Assembly (NCBI GenBank): GCA_017746715.1
Contig: JAGHZQ010000063.1
Coordinates: 1-55,296 of the forward strand
Source: Cyanobacteria bacterium SBLK
GTDB lineage: Bacteria > Cyanobacteriota > Cyanobacteriia > Cyanobacteriales > Spirulinaceae
Length of the DNA stretch: 55,296 bases
Direction of reading: 5' to 3'
Made by a program: the position numbers and the translations under genes. Numbering within the stretch: position 1 is the first letter of the stretch; each line of letters opens with the position of its first letter. The notes under the pieces were generated by a model that saw nothing but the letters and a program-made list of their open reading frames with translations, had not been told where the DNA came from and did not search any database. Of this stretch, positions 1 through 9,238 are shown piece after piece.

Positions 1-328
1 CAAATCTAAGGATTGGAGAAAGAGAGGTTCTGCGGCTTCATATTTCCCTTGGGATTTGTATAATAATGCCAGATTGTTGAGAGAGGTCGCGACAGATGGA
101 TGGTCTTCTCCGAGGAGTTTTTTCCACAAATCTAAAGATTGGAGAAAGAGAGGTTCTGCGGCTTCATATTTCCCTTGGGATTTGTATAAACCTGCCAGAT
201 TGTTGAGAGAGATCGCGACAGATGGATGGTCTTCTCCGAGGAGTTTTTTCCTCAAATCTAAAGATTGGAGAAAGAGAGGTTCTGCGGCTTCATATTTCCC
301 TTGGGATTCGTATAATAATGCCAGATAA
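1..328. repeat. 126-bp tandem repeat encoding TPR units
   Basis: Nearly identical units begin at about 1, 127 and 253. The 126-bp period equals 42 codons, the kinesin-light-chain TPR length. The sequence identity between units is far higher than protein function needs, which suggests recent unit duplication or gene conversion. Confidence 0.85.
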
Positions 329-1176
329 TTCAAATTATCAGCCAAATCCAACTCCAACCCCAATTTTTTCTGAAACCCGATCGCTTTCTCAAAATATTCA
401 ATTGCTAAATCTTGCTCCTCCTGATAATCCCCACATTCAGCCTTCTCAATCCGACGCTTGTAAATCTTCCCCAATTGGGTGTAAAATATGGCTAAACTGG
501 CATCATCTCCTCCCTTTTCTTCAATCGAACAAATCAACGCTTGTAAATCGTCAATCGGTAGAAAATAAGGGTCATCCTCATCAATCTCCCCATCAATCCA
601 GCGATCGCCAAACATCTCCCGGATCGGCAAAATTTCCCTCGCAGCAACCGCCTTTTTCTTGTGGAACTGAAAGCGAAATATCCCCTTATTCCACGACCAA
701 AAATCTGGCGATCGCTTGCTGATATTCCGTTCCATCTGATGGGTAATCCAGAGAATAATCGTAAACTTAAACTCTCGCAATGCCTCTCGCGTCCATTGCA
801 AATAACCGAAAAATTTCTCCTGTTCCGATCGCTCTTCCTCAAAGCGCAAAAAATACAATTGTTCCGTCCCCGTCACCGTGACGACTGCTTTCGTTGACTG
901 TTGTAAAACCGTTTCTTTTTCCCTTAATTCCGCGATCGCCGCTCGCAAACTCGGCTCTCCCCGTGCTAAAGTAACCCGATAAGACGCAAAATCCGGCGCT
1001 AATTCCTCCTCATAACGGCGAATCAATTCCTCGCGATTTTCCTCATAATCGCACACCCCGATGAGCAAATGAAACTTACCCGCACTTGCCTCAATTGACA
1101 CGATGAGATCGTCATAATTATCCGCATTCTTTTCCTCGAGTTCCCGATCGCGATCGTCAACCGATAGAGATTCCAT
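1..1176 (-). CDS. TPR (kinesin-light-chain type) protein, 3' end outside the window
   Basis: An open frame runs from an ATG at 1176 to the window edge, at least 392 codons without a stop. The first ~200 residues form an unrecognised domain with alternating strands and helices (GKFHLLIGVCDYEENREELI near the start, then an acidic stretch EIDEDDPYF). Tetratricopeptide repeats of the 42-residue kinesin-light-chain type follow (LLGEDHPSVATSLNNLALLY pattern); three near-identical units are visible. The ATG overlaps the stop of the upstream ATPase gene (TAATG), so the two are probably translationally coupled. By analogy with ATPase-plus-TPR pairs this could be the sensing or scaffold partner of the ATPase, but that is inference. 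The C-terminus is unseen. Confidence 0.85.
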   Translation of the reverse strand, partial: MESLSVDDRDRELEEKNADNYDDLIVSIEASAGKFHLLIGVCDYEENREELIRRYEEELAPDFASYRVTLARGEPSLRAAIAELREKETVLQQSTKAVVTVTGTEQLYFLRFEEERSEQEKFFGYLQWTREALREFKFTIILWITHQMERNISKRSPDFWSWNKGIFRFQFHKKKAVAAREILPIREMFGDRWIDGEIDEDDPYFLPIDDLQALICSIEEKGGDDASLAIFYTQLGKIYKRRIEKAECGDYQEEQDLAIEYFEKAIGFQKKLGLELDLADNLNYLALLYESQGKYEAAEPLFLQSLDLRKKLLGEDHPSVAISLNNLAGLYKSQGKYEAAEPLFLQSLDLWKKLLGEDHPSVATSLNNLALLYKSQGKYEAAEPLFLQSLDL

Positions 1177-2459
1177 TAAATTACACCTCGCTGCTCTAAT
1201 AATCCCACAACAAGAGGATGGACATCGTACCAAAGCACTGAATTTTTATACTCCAACACGTACAACCCGTGCAGCAAGTCTAGAAAACGCTGTTCTTGAG
1301 GGTCATCGGGTTGAAAATTGGTATAAGTTTGCTTTAAAATTTCATAATCTGCCTTACCAATGGGAACGCTAAAATCAATCCTCAATTTAACGATCGCTTG
1401 TTCGAGAATATCCTTATCGATTTTAATATCGCGATCGCTCGGATTTCGCCGAATCAAACGCAAACAAATCCGACAGCATTCATTACTCAAGCGAATCAAT
1501 TCTCGCAATACTCCACCACTATAAACGATCAATTGCTCTTTAACATCCGATGCAAACAATTCCGCAGCAATGCGTCGATCGATAATCTCCTGTAACGTTG
1601 CTGTCGGTTGAGCATTGGGACGTGCATTCTCTTGATGAGAAGTTCCGCGATCGAAGAGCTTCGCAACGGGTAAAGTCACAATTTGATCGTTCGTTTCCGT
1701 AATTAGCACTGCTTTAAGATTAACATCTCGCAATACCGAAATGGGAATCGTAAAAACAATGTGAAAATTAGGTTGAAACAGCGCCTTAATATGAGCGTGA
1801 TAAACTTCCCTGACGACAGCCAAATCGAGTTTATCGAGATCGTCAATAATCACCAAAATTTCTCGATTCGTCCCCTGATAAATTACTGCTGCAATTTCAT
1901 TAATTCTCGCCACTAATTCGGAAATTTTACGCGCAAACTCCTCCTTAATTTCCATTCGCACCTTTGCATCGGCTTTCAAACGTCCCTTAATCCATTCAAA
2001 TAAATTAAATCCTCCCGATAATTCCGCACTCACTTCCTCTATTTCTATCTTCGTCTGCTTTTTAAACCATTGATAAAATTGATTTTTAATCGATTCTTTA
2101 ATTTTCACCTGCTCCGCTTCTGCTTCTTCCATCAACTTTACCGCGATCGCAAACAAAATATTAATATGATTGACATCTGACATCTCAATTAAGTCAGAAA
2201 TCGAGAAAAAGACCACAAAATAACGCGGTTTGAGTTTGCGGCTAAACTCTGCTAAAAGCGTAGACTTGCCACAACCGCGATGACCCGAAAAAATAATCTT
2301 GCTATTTCTCGACGGACTATCTTCTACTAACTGTTCTAACTCTTCAATGGTATCGCGTCCGTACTCCACCCGCAACGCATTCAACTCCTTTTCAGTAATG
2401 AGGGGAAGTAATTCTAAATTTCTGTAGGCTTCCTGAAAAGACTCTAATAAACTGCTCAT
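1176..2459 (-). CDS. AAA-type P-loop ATPase
   Basis: This 427-residue protein has a clear Walker A motif (GHRGCGKST, residues 59-67) and a Walker B-like run ILVIIDDLDKLDL near 205-218. The rest is mostly helical with no membrane segment, in the style of ORC/STAND/KAP-like AAA ATPases. The ATG at 2459 is preceded by GGAG, supporting this start. It overlaps the TPR gene downstream by one base (TAATG), so the two likely act as a unit. Such stand-alone ATPases with a TPR partner often occur in cyanobacterial conflict or signalling islands, but the substrate and role are not shown by the sequence. The P-loop ATPase call is firm; the subfamily is not. Confidence 0.85.
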   Translation of the reverse strand: MSSLLESFQEAYRNLELLPLITEKELNALRVEYGRDTIEELEQLVEDSPSRNSKIIFSGHRGCGKSTLLAEFSRKLKPRYFVVFFSISDLIEMSDVNHINILFAIAVKLMEEAEAEQVKIKESIKNQFYQWFKKQTKIEIEEVSAELSGGFNLFEWIKGRLKADAKVRMEIKEEFARKISELVARINEIAAVIYQGTNREILVIIDDLDKLDLAVVREVYHAHIKALFQPNFHIVFTIPISVLRDVNLKAVLITETNDQIVTLPVAKLFDRGTSHQENARPNAQPTATLQEIIDRRIAAELFASDVKEQLIVYSGGVLRELIRLSNECCRICLRLIRRNPSDRDIKIDKDILEQAIVKLRIDFSVPIGKADYEILKQTYTNFQPDDPQEQRFLDLLHGLYVLEYKNSVLWYDVHPLVVGLLEQRGVI

Positions 2460-2546
2460 CTTACACTCCCCGTAAATTGCCTTTTGTATATTTTATCTTA
2501 TCAGCGCGATCGCTTTTGTTTATCTCGGAGATGCGATCGCGATTTA

Positions 2547-2870
2547 TTACTCCTGTTGTTCCCCAAATAAATGCTCGATAATCCGCAAACTCTCCGTTCT
2601 CAAACCACGAATTTCTGTTTCTATGGCTTCCAAGCGTCCGACAACAATCTCAAAGTTTCGCTGACTGGTCTCGTGGTTTGCTTGGTGAATTTCAACAATT
2701 TGCACTAGACTTGTAACTGTACTGTTCAATTCTTGATTTTTTTGAGCTAGATTACTAACAGTTGTTTGCAGTTGTTGATGGGACTGAGCCAAGTTACTCA
2801 CCACAGTTGTTAACCATGCTAAATTTTCCTCAATTCGATCCAAGCGATTCCCGTCTGATGCGTTTGCCAT
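2547..2870 (-). CDS. Small coiled-coil protein
   Basis: A 107-residue protein with heptad patterning almost throughout (DRIEENLAWLTTVVSNLAQ, then repeats of SNLAQ and TSLVQIVE). No membrane segment or catalytic motif is seen. AAGGA lies a few bases upstream of the ATG at 2870. Similar short coiled-coil proteins beginning with LDRIE/NLAWLT are common next to Uma2 nucleases and TPR genes in cyanobacteria; their function is unknown. It is separated by about 80 bp from the neighbouring genes on either side. Confidence 0.7.
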   Translation of the reverse strand: MANASDGNRLDRIEENLAWLTTVVSNLAQSHQQLQTTVSNLAQKNQELNSTVTSLVQIVEIHQANHETSQRNFEIVVGRLEAIETEIRGLRTESLRIIEHLFGEQQE

Positions 2871-2951
2871 TTTCGATTCCTTCAGTTTCTCCCGTGTTTT
2901 ATCTTATCATATTTTAATCGCGACAAAAAGATGAGCGATCGCTTGGATATT

Positions 2952-3542
2952 TTAAAGCGATCGCAGAACTTTCAAGAACTCCTGAATTGCTTGAGGTTGC
3001 GCTTGAGGGCGAATATATTGGGCGAATAATTGCCAGTCCAAATCGGGGAAAAACTGACTGTTTGTGCTTTCTCGATAAGTTGTTCCTCGCAGATCGTAGA
3101 GCGTCAAGCGATCGCTTTGCCAAATTAAAACCTCTGGAATTCCCAATCCTTGATAAACTGCCAATTTATCAACCCCTCCACTGGTTAAATTGACCTCAAT
3201 GGCAAAATCGGGAAAGTCTTTAAACTGACCGATACAATAACACTCATCCGGCTCTAATCCTCGTCCTAGAGCTTCGCGTCGAAACGTTGTCGATCCGTAC
3301 CCGTGTAACAGAATTCCCATTTCCTCCGCATACCGTTCCAGCAGCCTAGCGATCGCTTTTTTGAGAAGTTCATGTTCTGGGGAAGGCATAAAAATTTCTA
3401 AAGTTCCCTCTAGATAAACAAATCGTAAGCCATGATAGTCTCCTAATGTTGCTAAAAGGCTCTCATATTGTTGCCACTTTATATTGGGTAAGATAAACCT
3501 TTGTTCTTGAATACCCGAGAAGGAGTCAAGTAGAACTGTCAT
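2952..3542 (-). CDS. Uma2 family (DUF820) putative endonuclease
   Basis: This 196-residue protein matches the Uma2/DUF820 family, a PD-(D/E)XK-fold group greatly expanded in cyanobacteria. Visible family features are YLEGTLEIFMPSPEHE in the first half, EPDECYCIG, then DFAIEVNLTSGGVDKLAVYQGLGIPEVLIW. The acidic residue of FAIEV followed by the conserved K of VDKLAVY fits the degenerate nuclease motif. Full family length. The natural role is unproven; many copies are thought to be mobile or linked to genome defence. Confidence 0.85.
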   Translation of the reverse strand: MTVLLDSFSGIQEQRFILPNIKWQQYESLLATLGDYHGLRFVYLEGTLEIFMPSPEHELLKKAIARLLERYAEEMGILLHGYGSTTFRREALGRGLEPDECYCIGQFKDFPDFAIEVNLTSGGVDKLAVYQGLGIPEVLIWQSDRLTLYDLRGTTYRESTNSQFFPDLDWQLFAQYIRPQAQPQAIQEFLKVLRSL

Positions 3543-3824
3543 TTTTGTTTAATAACCAAAAAGCTATTCTTCCTTAAGAATATCAGATATAGAATTCGAG
3601 GAGCAAAAACTCAAGATTTTTTGTAAAACTTAACCAATGCCGAGGTTTTTATTCTCGAACATTTTAAAACATTAAAGTCAGAGATTCTCGATATCCTCGA
3701 AATGGCGATCGAGAGCAATGAGAAAGCAGTACGCAAGGAGAAGGTCGAAAAGGCGATCGTAACTTTTTTTTGCGAGTAACGCTTGCCATTCATTGCACGA
3801 TCTATCCCTCGATTACCGCGTGCA

Positions 3825-5231
3825 TCACTCAGAACGAAGGGGAATTTTAATGGTAAATTTCGTTCCTTCTCCAAGACTTGAAGCCACATCGAGAGTGCCA
3901 CCATGTTTCTCGACAACAATTTGATAGCTAATCGATAATCCCAAACCCGTTCCTTTCCCCACGGATTTCGTGGTAAAAAAGGGATCGAAAAGGCGATCGC
4001 GAATTTCTTCTGGAATTCCCGGACCGTTATCGATTATAGTAATTTGCATCCAGCGATCCTCCACAGTTTGGCTGCGAATGCAAATTTTGGGCTGATACTC
4101 TTCATCTTCAGACATTCTCTCCACTTTCTCTTCGATAGCATCGGCAGCATTAGCTAAAAGGTTGATAAAAACTTGGTTTAACTGCCCTGGCAGACATTCA
4201 ATCGGAGGACAATCTCCATAGTCTTTACGAATCTCAATCGATCGCAGTTTCGAGCCTAAAATCAATAAGGTACTCTCAATGCCATCGCGAATATCGGCTA
4301 ACTTCATCCCCGCTTCGTCCAAATGGGAGAAATTTCGCAAAGATAAAACAATTTCTTGAATGCGATCGGTTCCCGTTTTTAGCGATGTCAGCAATTTGAG
4401 AAAATCTGGCGCTAAAAAATCGAGGTCGAGATTGTCAATTTCTCTAGCAATGGCTGGGGTTGGCTGAGGGTATTCTTGTTGATAAAGAGCAATTAAATTC
4501 AGTAAATCTTCTGCATATTCTCGGGCGGGATTGATATTGCCGGAGATAAAGTTAACGGGATTATTAATTTCGTGGGCAACCCCTGCCACGAGCTGCCCCA
4601 AACTGGCCATTTTTTCATCTTGAACCAGTTGCGCTTGGGTTTGCTGCAAGCGTTCGAGAGTTGCTTGCAATTCGGCAGTACGTTTGGCAACAGAATGCTC
4701 TAATTCTTGATTGGCACGCGCTAATGCTTGCTCGGCTTCGTAACGCTTGCAAAAATTGGCATAGGCAGTTGAGTGATATCGCAAGCGAGCGACAAACTCA
4801 ATGGGATCGGGAATCTTCACCAAATAATCATTAGCTCCCGTTGCAAAAGCCTCTGCCTTAATGGTTGATTCCTCTCGGTTGGACAGGACAATGATGGGAA
4901 TAGAATGAGTGCAGGGGTTAGCGCGGAAAAACTTGACCATCATCAACCCATCAACTTCCGGCATGACCAAATCTTGTAAAATTACCGTCGGCTCGATATC
5001 GAGGGCTGTCGGAATTGCCCGTTCCGCACTGTTACAATAATGCAATTCAATATCCGGTTCGCTGGCCAGCAATCGACGGATGGACTCGGCAACAATGGGC
5101 TGATCGTCAACAAGCAAGACTTTAACCATGACTTTGTCCTCTGAAGTGGGGAGTTGCCCGATGGTAAAGGAATTCTTGCGAGTTTCGGCAGTTGCGAAAG
5201 GCGCGATCGGTGAATGAATGGACAAATCCAT
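3825..5231 (-). CDS. WspR-type receiver fused to a histidine kinase (Wsp-like output protein)
   Basis: The 468-residue protein starts with a short tail and a receiver at about 35-155 with phosphoacceptor D87 in PTVILQDLVMP. The receiver closely follows WspR of pseudomonads (VLLVDDQ, TVILQDLVMP, IPIIVLS, GANDYLVK, ARLRYHS). A coiled coil (about 160-205) leads to a HisKA-like domain with H220 in AGVAHEINNP and a HATPase domain (N361 in NLLANAADAI, DNGPGIP, GKGTGLGLSIS). WspR carries a GGDEF domain at this place; here it is a kinase. It is the last gene of the Wsp-like set, 678 bp after cheB, so it may also have its own promoter. ATG 5129 (MVKVLL) is an alternative start, but the N-terminal tail resembles WspR. 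The kinase part is closely related to that of the 25612-27429 gene. Confidence 0.92.
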   Translation of the reverse strand: MDLSIHSPIAPFATAETRKNSFTIGQLPTSEDKVMVKVLLVDDQPIVAESIRRLLASEPDIELHYCNSAERAIPTALDIEPTVILQDLVMPEVDGLMMVKFFRANPCTHSIPIIVLSNREESTIKAEAFATGANDYLVKIPDPIEFVARLRYHSTAYANFCKRYEAEQALARANQELEHSVAKRTAELQATLERLQQTQAQLVQDEKMASLGQLVAGVAHEINNPVNFISGNINPAREYAEDLLNLIALYQQEYPQPTPAIAREIDNLDLDFLAPDFLKLLTSLKTGTDRIQEIVLSLRNFSHLDEAGMKLADIRDGIESTLLILGSKLRSIEIRKDYGDCPPIECLPGQLNQVFINLLANAADAIEEKVERMSEDEEYQPKICIRSQTVEDRWMQITIIDNGPGIPEEIRDRLFDPFFTTKSVGKGTGLGLSISYQIVVEKHGGTLDVASSLGEGTKFTIKIPLRSE

Positions 5232-5909
5232 AATACTAAATGTTGTATGGCGTTAAAATTTTTTATGTTTTGTTGTCAGGCTAGATGCAGTTGATATTAA
5301 CTCAACTCTATTAACTAAGCTCTTTGTAATGAGTTAGCTGCGTTCAATTTTTCTAAGCTAATGAACGGTGTTTTGTCTTCTGTAGCAAAACTCAATGAAT
5401 TGTAAATTGAGTGAAACACGTATCTTGCTTGTTTCTAATTGACCCAAACACGGACACTAATTCCCGTTTCATAATTGACGATGAGTATTTTGTAAGATGC
5501 CAACCCGAGTTTCTAGTTATAAATACTACGATTGCGATCCCTCTAAATAAAGGAGATTTTTGAATTCTCCCTCCTTAATAAGGGAGGTTGGGGACTTTTG
5601 ACTTTTCCCCTCTTAATAAGAGGAGCTAGGGAGATATGATTCATAACTAGCAAGTTGAGTTCCTACCTTTTTTTACAAATCAAATGAACTTACTATATTT
5701 GTTGATATTTTATCCTATATTGTCTATTTTCCAAAACGGTGAATACTACTATTTTTTGACAATTTCCCTACAAATAAAGACCTCAAAAATAAAGTTCTGG
5801 AATGAAAAAAATGAAGATTCATTGCAACGATACAGGCAAAAATCGCGATCGCAATCCCCATTAACAACAAAAAGGTTGCAAAATGATTCCCTCGATAAAA
5901 CAAGAATTT
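5232..5909. other. Intergenic region, 678 bp, with repeats
   Basis: No convincing gene is present. The stretch is AT-rich and carries a block of interspersed inverted repeats near 5541-5635. It separates cheB from the receiver-kinase gene and probably contains that gene's own promoter; no single promoter can be named with confidence. Confidence 0.6.
5541..5635. repeat. Interspersed inverted repeats (CTCCTTAATAAGGGAG type)
   Basis: Two related hairpin-like units occur back to back: one centred on CCTCCTTAATAAGGGAGG and one on CCCCTCTTAATAAGAGG. They are of the same general kind as the TAAGGGG-type blocks at 26003-26050, 29298-29375 and 44641-44674. Confidence 0.7.
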
Positions 5910-6908
5910 TTAGACTAGATCGATCGCTAAAGCGGCAATCCGATCGATGGGTGCGGTATGGCTTGCCCCTCCTAACTCGATCGCTGTTTTGGGCATGCCA
6001 AAAACAACGCAACTATCGGCACTTTCAGCAATAGTCTGCCAACCGAGGGACTTCAACAAGACCATGCCCTCTGCCCCATCTCGCCCCATACCCGTGAGGA
6101 GAATGGCAATACCGGGCTGTCCCCAATAGCGCGCGACACTTTGAAAAAAAACATCCACCGACGGTCGATAAGCAATTTCGCTGGGTTGACCAGTATAACG
6201 CAAAGTTTGGTTGGGACGCACGATCAGATGATCGTTGGTTCCTGCTAGGAGGACTTTTCCCGCCTCCGGGCGATCGCCATTGCGAGCCAAGGTAACGGGC
6301 AGAGGAGAAGCGCGATCGAGCCACTGTGCCAAGCCTGGAGCAAACTGCTCGTCAATATGTTGAATAATGACGATCGCAGCATTGAAGGAAGCGGGCAACC
6401 GACGCAAAATTTGGTACAGTGCATTCGGTCCTCCCGTCGAGGCACCCATCGCGATGAGGGGAGGCAGGCGAGGATTGTGAAAGGTAGAGGGAGCAGTTTG
6501 AGGAGATATACTGGAGCGAATGCGGGAAGGACGAATCAGTTTGGCAACCACCGCGATTTTTCTTAAGAGTCCGCGATAATCGCCATCCCTAGGAGTTTTC
6601 ACAACATCCAATGCCCCATACCCCATCGCCTCAAACACCTTCGAGGTATTACCGATAATGCTGGCAGTCACGATTAAAATCCCACAGGGCGATCGCTGCA
6701 TAATTTGGCGCGTTGCCTCGACTCCATCAAGATCGGGCATATTCATATCCATGAGAATCAAATCCGGACGACGAGCAGAACAGGATTTAACAGCCTCGAA
6801 GCCGGTTCGGGCGATCCAGATGAGACGATAATCGGAGGTATTCGCGATCGCCCGTCGCAGGGCTTCAATGGCAATTTCGCTATCGTTAACAATGGCAATA
6901 TCGAGCAT
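5910..6908 (-). CDS. cheB: Chemotaxis-type methylesterase, WspF-like CheB
   Basis: From the ATG at 6908 the protein has 332 residues. It has an N-terminal receiver (D54 in LILMDMNMPDLDG) and a C-terminal CheB methylesterase domain with the catalytic triad visible as S157 (GASTGG), H184 (IIQHID) and D277 (LLTGMGRDGA). The receiver resembles WspF (IAIVNDS, ALRRAI, SPCGILIV, VFEAMGYGALD). It should demethylate or deamidate the receptor for adaptation and act as a phosphate sink for the CheA. A longer frame from a TTG at 6953 would overlap cheA by 20 bp; the ATG aligns better with the family N-terminus. Confidence 0.94.
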   Translation of the reverse strand: MLDIAIVNDSEIAIEALRRAIANTSDYRLIWIARTGFEAVKSCSARRPDLILMDMNMPDLDGVEATRQIMQRSPCGILIVTASIIGNTSKVFEAMGYGALDVVKTPRDGDYRGLLRKIAVVAKLIRPSRIRSSISPQTAPSTFHNPRLPPLIAMGASTGGPNALYQILRRLPASFNAAIVIIQHIDEQFAPGLAQWLDRASPLPVTLARNGDRPEAGKVLLAGTNDHLIVRPNQTLRYTGQPSEIAYRPSVDVFFQSVARYWGQPGIAILLTGMGRDGAEGMVLLKSLGWQTIAESADSCVVFGMPKTAIELGGASHTAPIDRIAALAIDLV

Positions 6909-6933
6909 TGAGGGGCAGTTGTGGAAAGGGGAG

Positions 6934-9195
6934 CTAAGCGATCGAATCGGCAACCGCCTCGAGTAAACTGTTATCGTGAAAGCTACTCTTAGTTAAATAG
7001 TAATTGGCACCCGCATTCAAACCCGCAATTCGATCTTCTTGGCGATCTTTGTAGGAGACCACGATCGCGGGTAAGGATTTCAGTTGGGGATGTTCTTTAA
7101 TGAGTCGGATCAATTCGATGCCATTCATGCGAGGCATATCGATATCGGAGATGATTAAATCGTAATTGCCCGTGCGAACTGCATTCCAGCCTTCCATGCC
7201 ATCCACTGCCACATCGACGCGATAGCCGTGATTTTGCAAGAGTTTGCGCTCCATTTCGCGCACTGCGATGGAGTCATCGACCACCAGTATGTGCTTTTGT
7301 TGGTTTTGCTCTTCGCCGCGAGCGGGATGGTCTAATAGATGCAAATGACCTTCAGAAATCAAGCGATCGATGGAGCGAACCAGATCGGCAACATCGACGA
7401 TTAACAGGGGCAATCCTGCCTCGGTTATTGCTGCCGCACTGATATCCTGCACCTTGCCCAAGCGAGGATCGAGAGGACGCACGACCAAATTGCGCTCCCC
7501 CAGAAAGCGATCGACAATAATGCCGTAACGATGGCCGCGATCGCCGAGTACGATGGTGGGAAAGCGATCTGCACTATCTTGCGTTTCGGGTAATTCCAAG
7601 ACTTGTTGCGCTCGAACCAAGCTAATATTTTCCTCATCAATAACCGCATACGGCCGATTCTCGCTCGAGTGAATGTCTTCCGATCGCAATACGACCACGC
7701 GATCGATGCGAGCGAGGCCGAAAGCGTAGGGTTCCCCGGCAATCTCCACCAATAGGGCGCGAATGACGGAAAGGGTCAGGGGCAGTTGAAAATGGAATGC
7801 GAGTCCTTTGCCGGGGAAAGAGACCGCTCGCAATACTCCGCCGACCTCCTGCGTCATGTTTTTGGCAATATCCAACCCCACCCCCCGCCCGGCAATTTCC
7901 GTGACGCGATCGGCGGTAGAAAAACCCGGTAAAAATAGGAATTCCATTAACTCGGCTTCGCTCAAGCGCGCGGCAAGATCGGGGGTTGCGAGTTGTTTCT
8001 CCATCACCGATCGCCGCAATGCTTCGAGATCGATACCGCAACCGTCATCCCTCACGGTAATGGAGAGCATTCCGGCGCGATGGGTCGCTTCGAGGCGAAT
8101 GATACCCGTTTCCGGCTTGCCCGCAGCCCGTCGGTTTTCGGGGGATTCGATGCCGTGAACGATCGCATTTCTCAGCATTTGGGTCAGGGGGGCTTCGAGT
8201 TTGTCGAGAATGTCACGATCGACTTGGGTGCCTTGTCCCATGATTTCCAATTTCACCCGCTTCCCCAGTTGTTTGGCCAGATCCCGCACCATGCGAGGAA
8301 AACCTTGCACGCCATCGGCAAAGGGACGCATATGACTAGCAATGACCTCGCGATAAAGATTTTCGGACAGCTGGCCGAAGCGGCGGGAAAATTGTTCGAG
8401 ACCGTCCAAGCGATCGCTAAAGAGAGTCTGACAATCTCGAGCGATTTTTTGTGCTTCGGCAAGATGTTGCTGGGCGCTCGCTGAAAGTTCGCCTTCTTGT
8501 TGCAATTTGTCCAAGCGATCGGATAAACCTTGCTGCTGTCGCTTCAAGTGTTGCAGGGTATCGATAAAGGGATGCAGCCAATTGGCTTCAACGAGGGATT
8601 CTCCCGCTAACGCCATCAGTTGCTCGAGATTGTCAGCATTGACCCGGATGATGCGCTGGGTGGGGGCTTTGGCTTCCATCGGGACGGGGGAAGAAGGAGC
8701 TTCGGCTTCTATCGGGACGGGGGGAGAAGGGGAAGATGGGTGAGAAGGGGCCTCGGCTTCGCTCGGGACGAGGGGGGAAGAAGGGGAGGAGAGGGCTGCG
8801 ATCGCGTTGGCGAGGGTGTCGCGGGTTGTAGATTGTTGCTCTAACCATTGAGGAATTTCCTGCTCTTGGCATTGGCTGAGTTGAATAAACCAATCAACCC
8901 CATGCAATAATACATCCACTGCATGAGAATCGAGGACGATTTCTCCCTTTTGAGCGAAAACAAAATAGTCTTCCATTGTGTGGGCAATGCTGACAGCAGG
9001 ATCGAGGCCGACAATGCGGGCTGCGCCTTTGATGGAATGAGCGGCTCGCATTAAGGCTTCCAGATGCTTGGCCGCGATCGCTCCTTCGAGTTTGCTTTCC
9101 AATGCCAGTAGATTATTATTGAGCGTAGTGGTTTGGGTTTCGACTTCCATGCGAAACAGCTCGAGCATGGAAAAATTACTGAGATCTTGAGTCAT
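6934..9195 (-). CDS. cheA: CheA-receiver hybrid kinase, WspE-like
   Basis: 753 residues. In order: Hpt domain with H53 in AHSIKGAAR; a Pro/Ser/Glu-rich linker (about 140-180); a CheA dimerisation and HATPase core (LRNAIVHGIESPENR, RDDGCGIDLEALR, GFSTADRVTEIAGRGVGLD); a CheW-like coupling domain; and a C-terminal receiver (ILVVDDSIAVREMERKLL, LIISDIDMPRMNG). This CheA-REC order is that of WspE. It should autophosphorylate at H53 and pass phosphate to its own receiver, CheB and the WspR-type receiver. The linker holds three SEAEAP/IEAEAP/MEAKAP units like those in the CheR linker. It lies 43 bp after the CheW/WspD-like gene. Confidence 0.95.
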   Translation of the reverse strand: MTQDLSNFSMLELFRMEVETQTTTLNNNLLALESKLEGAIAAKHLEALMRAAHSIKGAARIVGLDPAVSIAHTMEDYFVFAQKGEIVLDSHAVDVLLHGVDWFIQLSQCQEQEIPQWLEQQSTTRDTLANAIAALSSPSSPLVPSEAEAPSHPSSPSPPVPIEAEAPSSPVPMEAKAPTQRIIRVNADNLEQLMALAGESLVEANWLHPFIDTLQHLKRQQQGLSDRLDKLQQEGELSASAQQHLAEAQKIARDCQTLFSDRLDGLEQFSRRFGQLSENLYREVIASHMRPFADGVQGFPRMVRDLAKQLGKRVKLEIMGQGTQVDRDILDKLEAPLTQMLRNAIVHGIESPENRRAAGKPETGIIRLEATHRAGMLSITVRDDGCGIDLEALRRSVMEKQLATPDLAARLSEAELMEFLFLPGFSTADRVTEIAGRGVGLDIAKNMTQEVGGVLRAVSFPGKGLAFHFQLPLTLSVIRALLVEIAGEPYAFGLARIDRVVVLRSEDIHSSENRPYAVIDEENISLVRAQQVLELPETQDSADRFPTIVLGDRGHRYGIIVDRFLGERNLVVRPLDPRLGKVQDISAAAITEAGLPLLIVDVADLVRSIDRLISEGHLHLLDHPARGEEQNQQKHILVVDDSIAVREMERKLLQNHGYRVDVAVDGMEGWNAVRTGNYDLIISDIDMPRMNGIELIRLIKEHPQLKSLPAIVVSYKDRQEDRIAGLNAGANYYLTKSSFHDNSLLEAVADSIA
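8650..8790. repeat. In-frame degenerate repeat in the CheA Hpt-kinase linker
   Basis: Three related units on the minus strand encode VPSEAEAPS, VPIEAEAPS and VPMEAKAPT with Pro/Ser spacers. The core GAGCGAAGCCGA resembles the tandem repeat in the cheR linker and intergenic copies at 21181-21290. Confidence 0.65.
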
Positions 9196-9238
9196 TTCAG
9201 TGATTGGTTATTGGTTATTGGTTCTCAGTTATCGGTTC

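Noticed and set aside
222..722. Plus-strand frames at the left end
   Set aside because: They oppose the TPR gene, which is continuous for 392 codons.
3611..3919. A 102-residue minus-strand frame after the receiver kinase
   Set aside because: It overlaps the 3' end of the kinase gene and has no recognisable feature.
5684..6034. A 116-residue plus-strand frame between cheB and the receiver kinase
   Set aside because: It runs into cheB on the other strand, has an atypical composition and no family resemblance.
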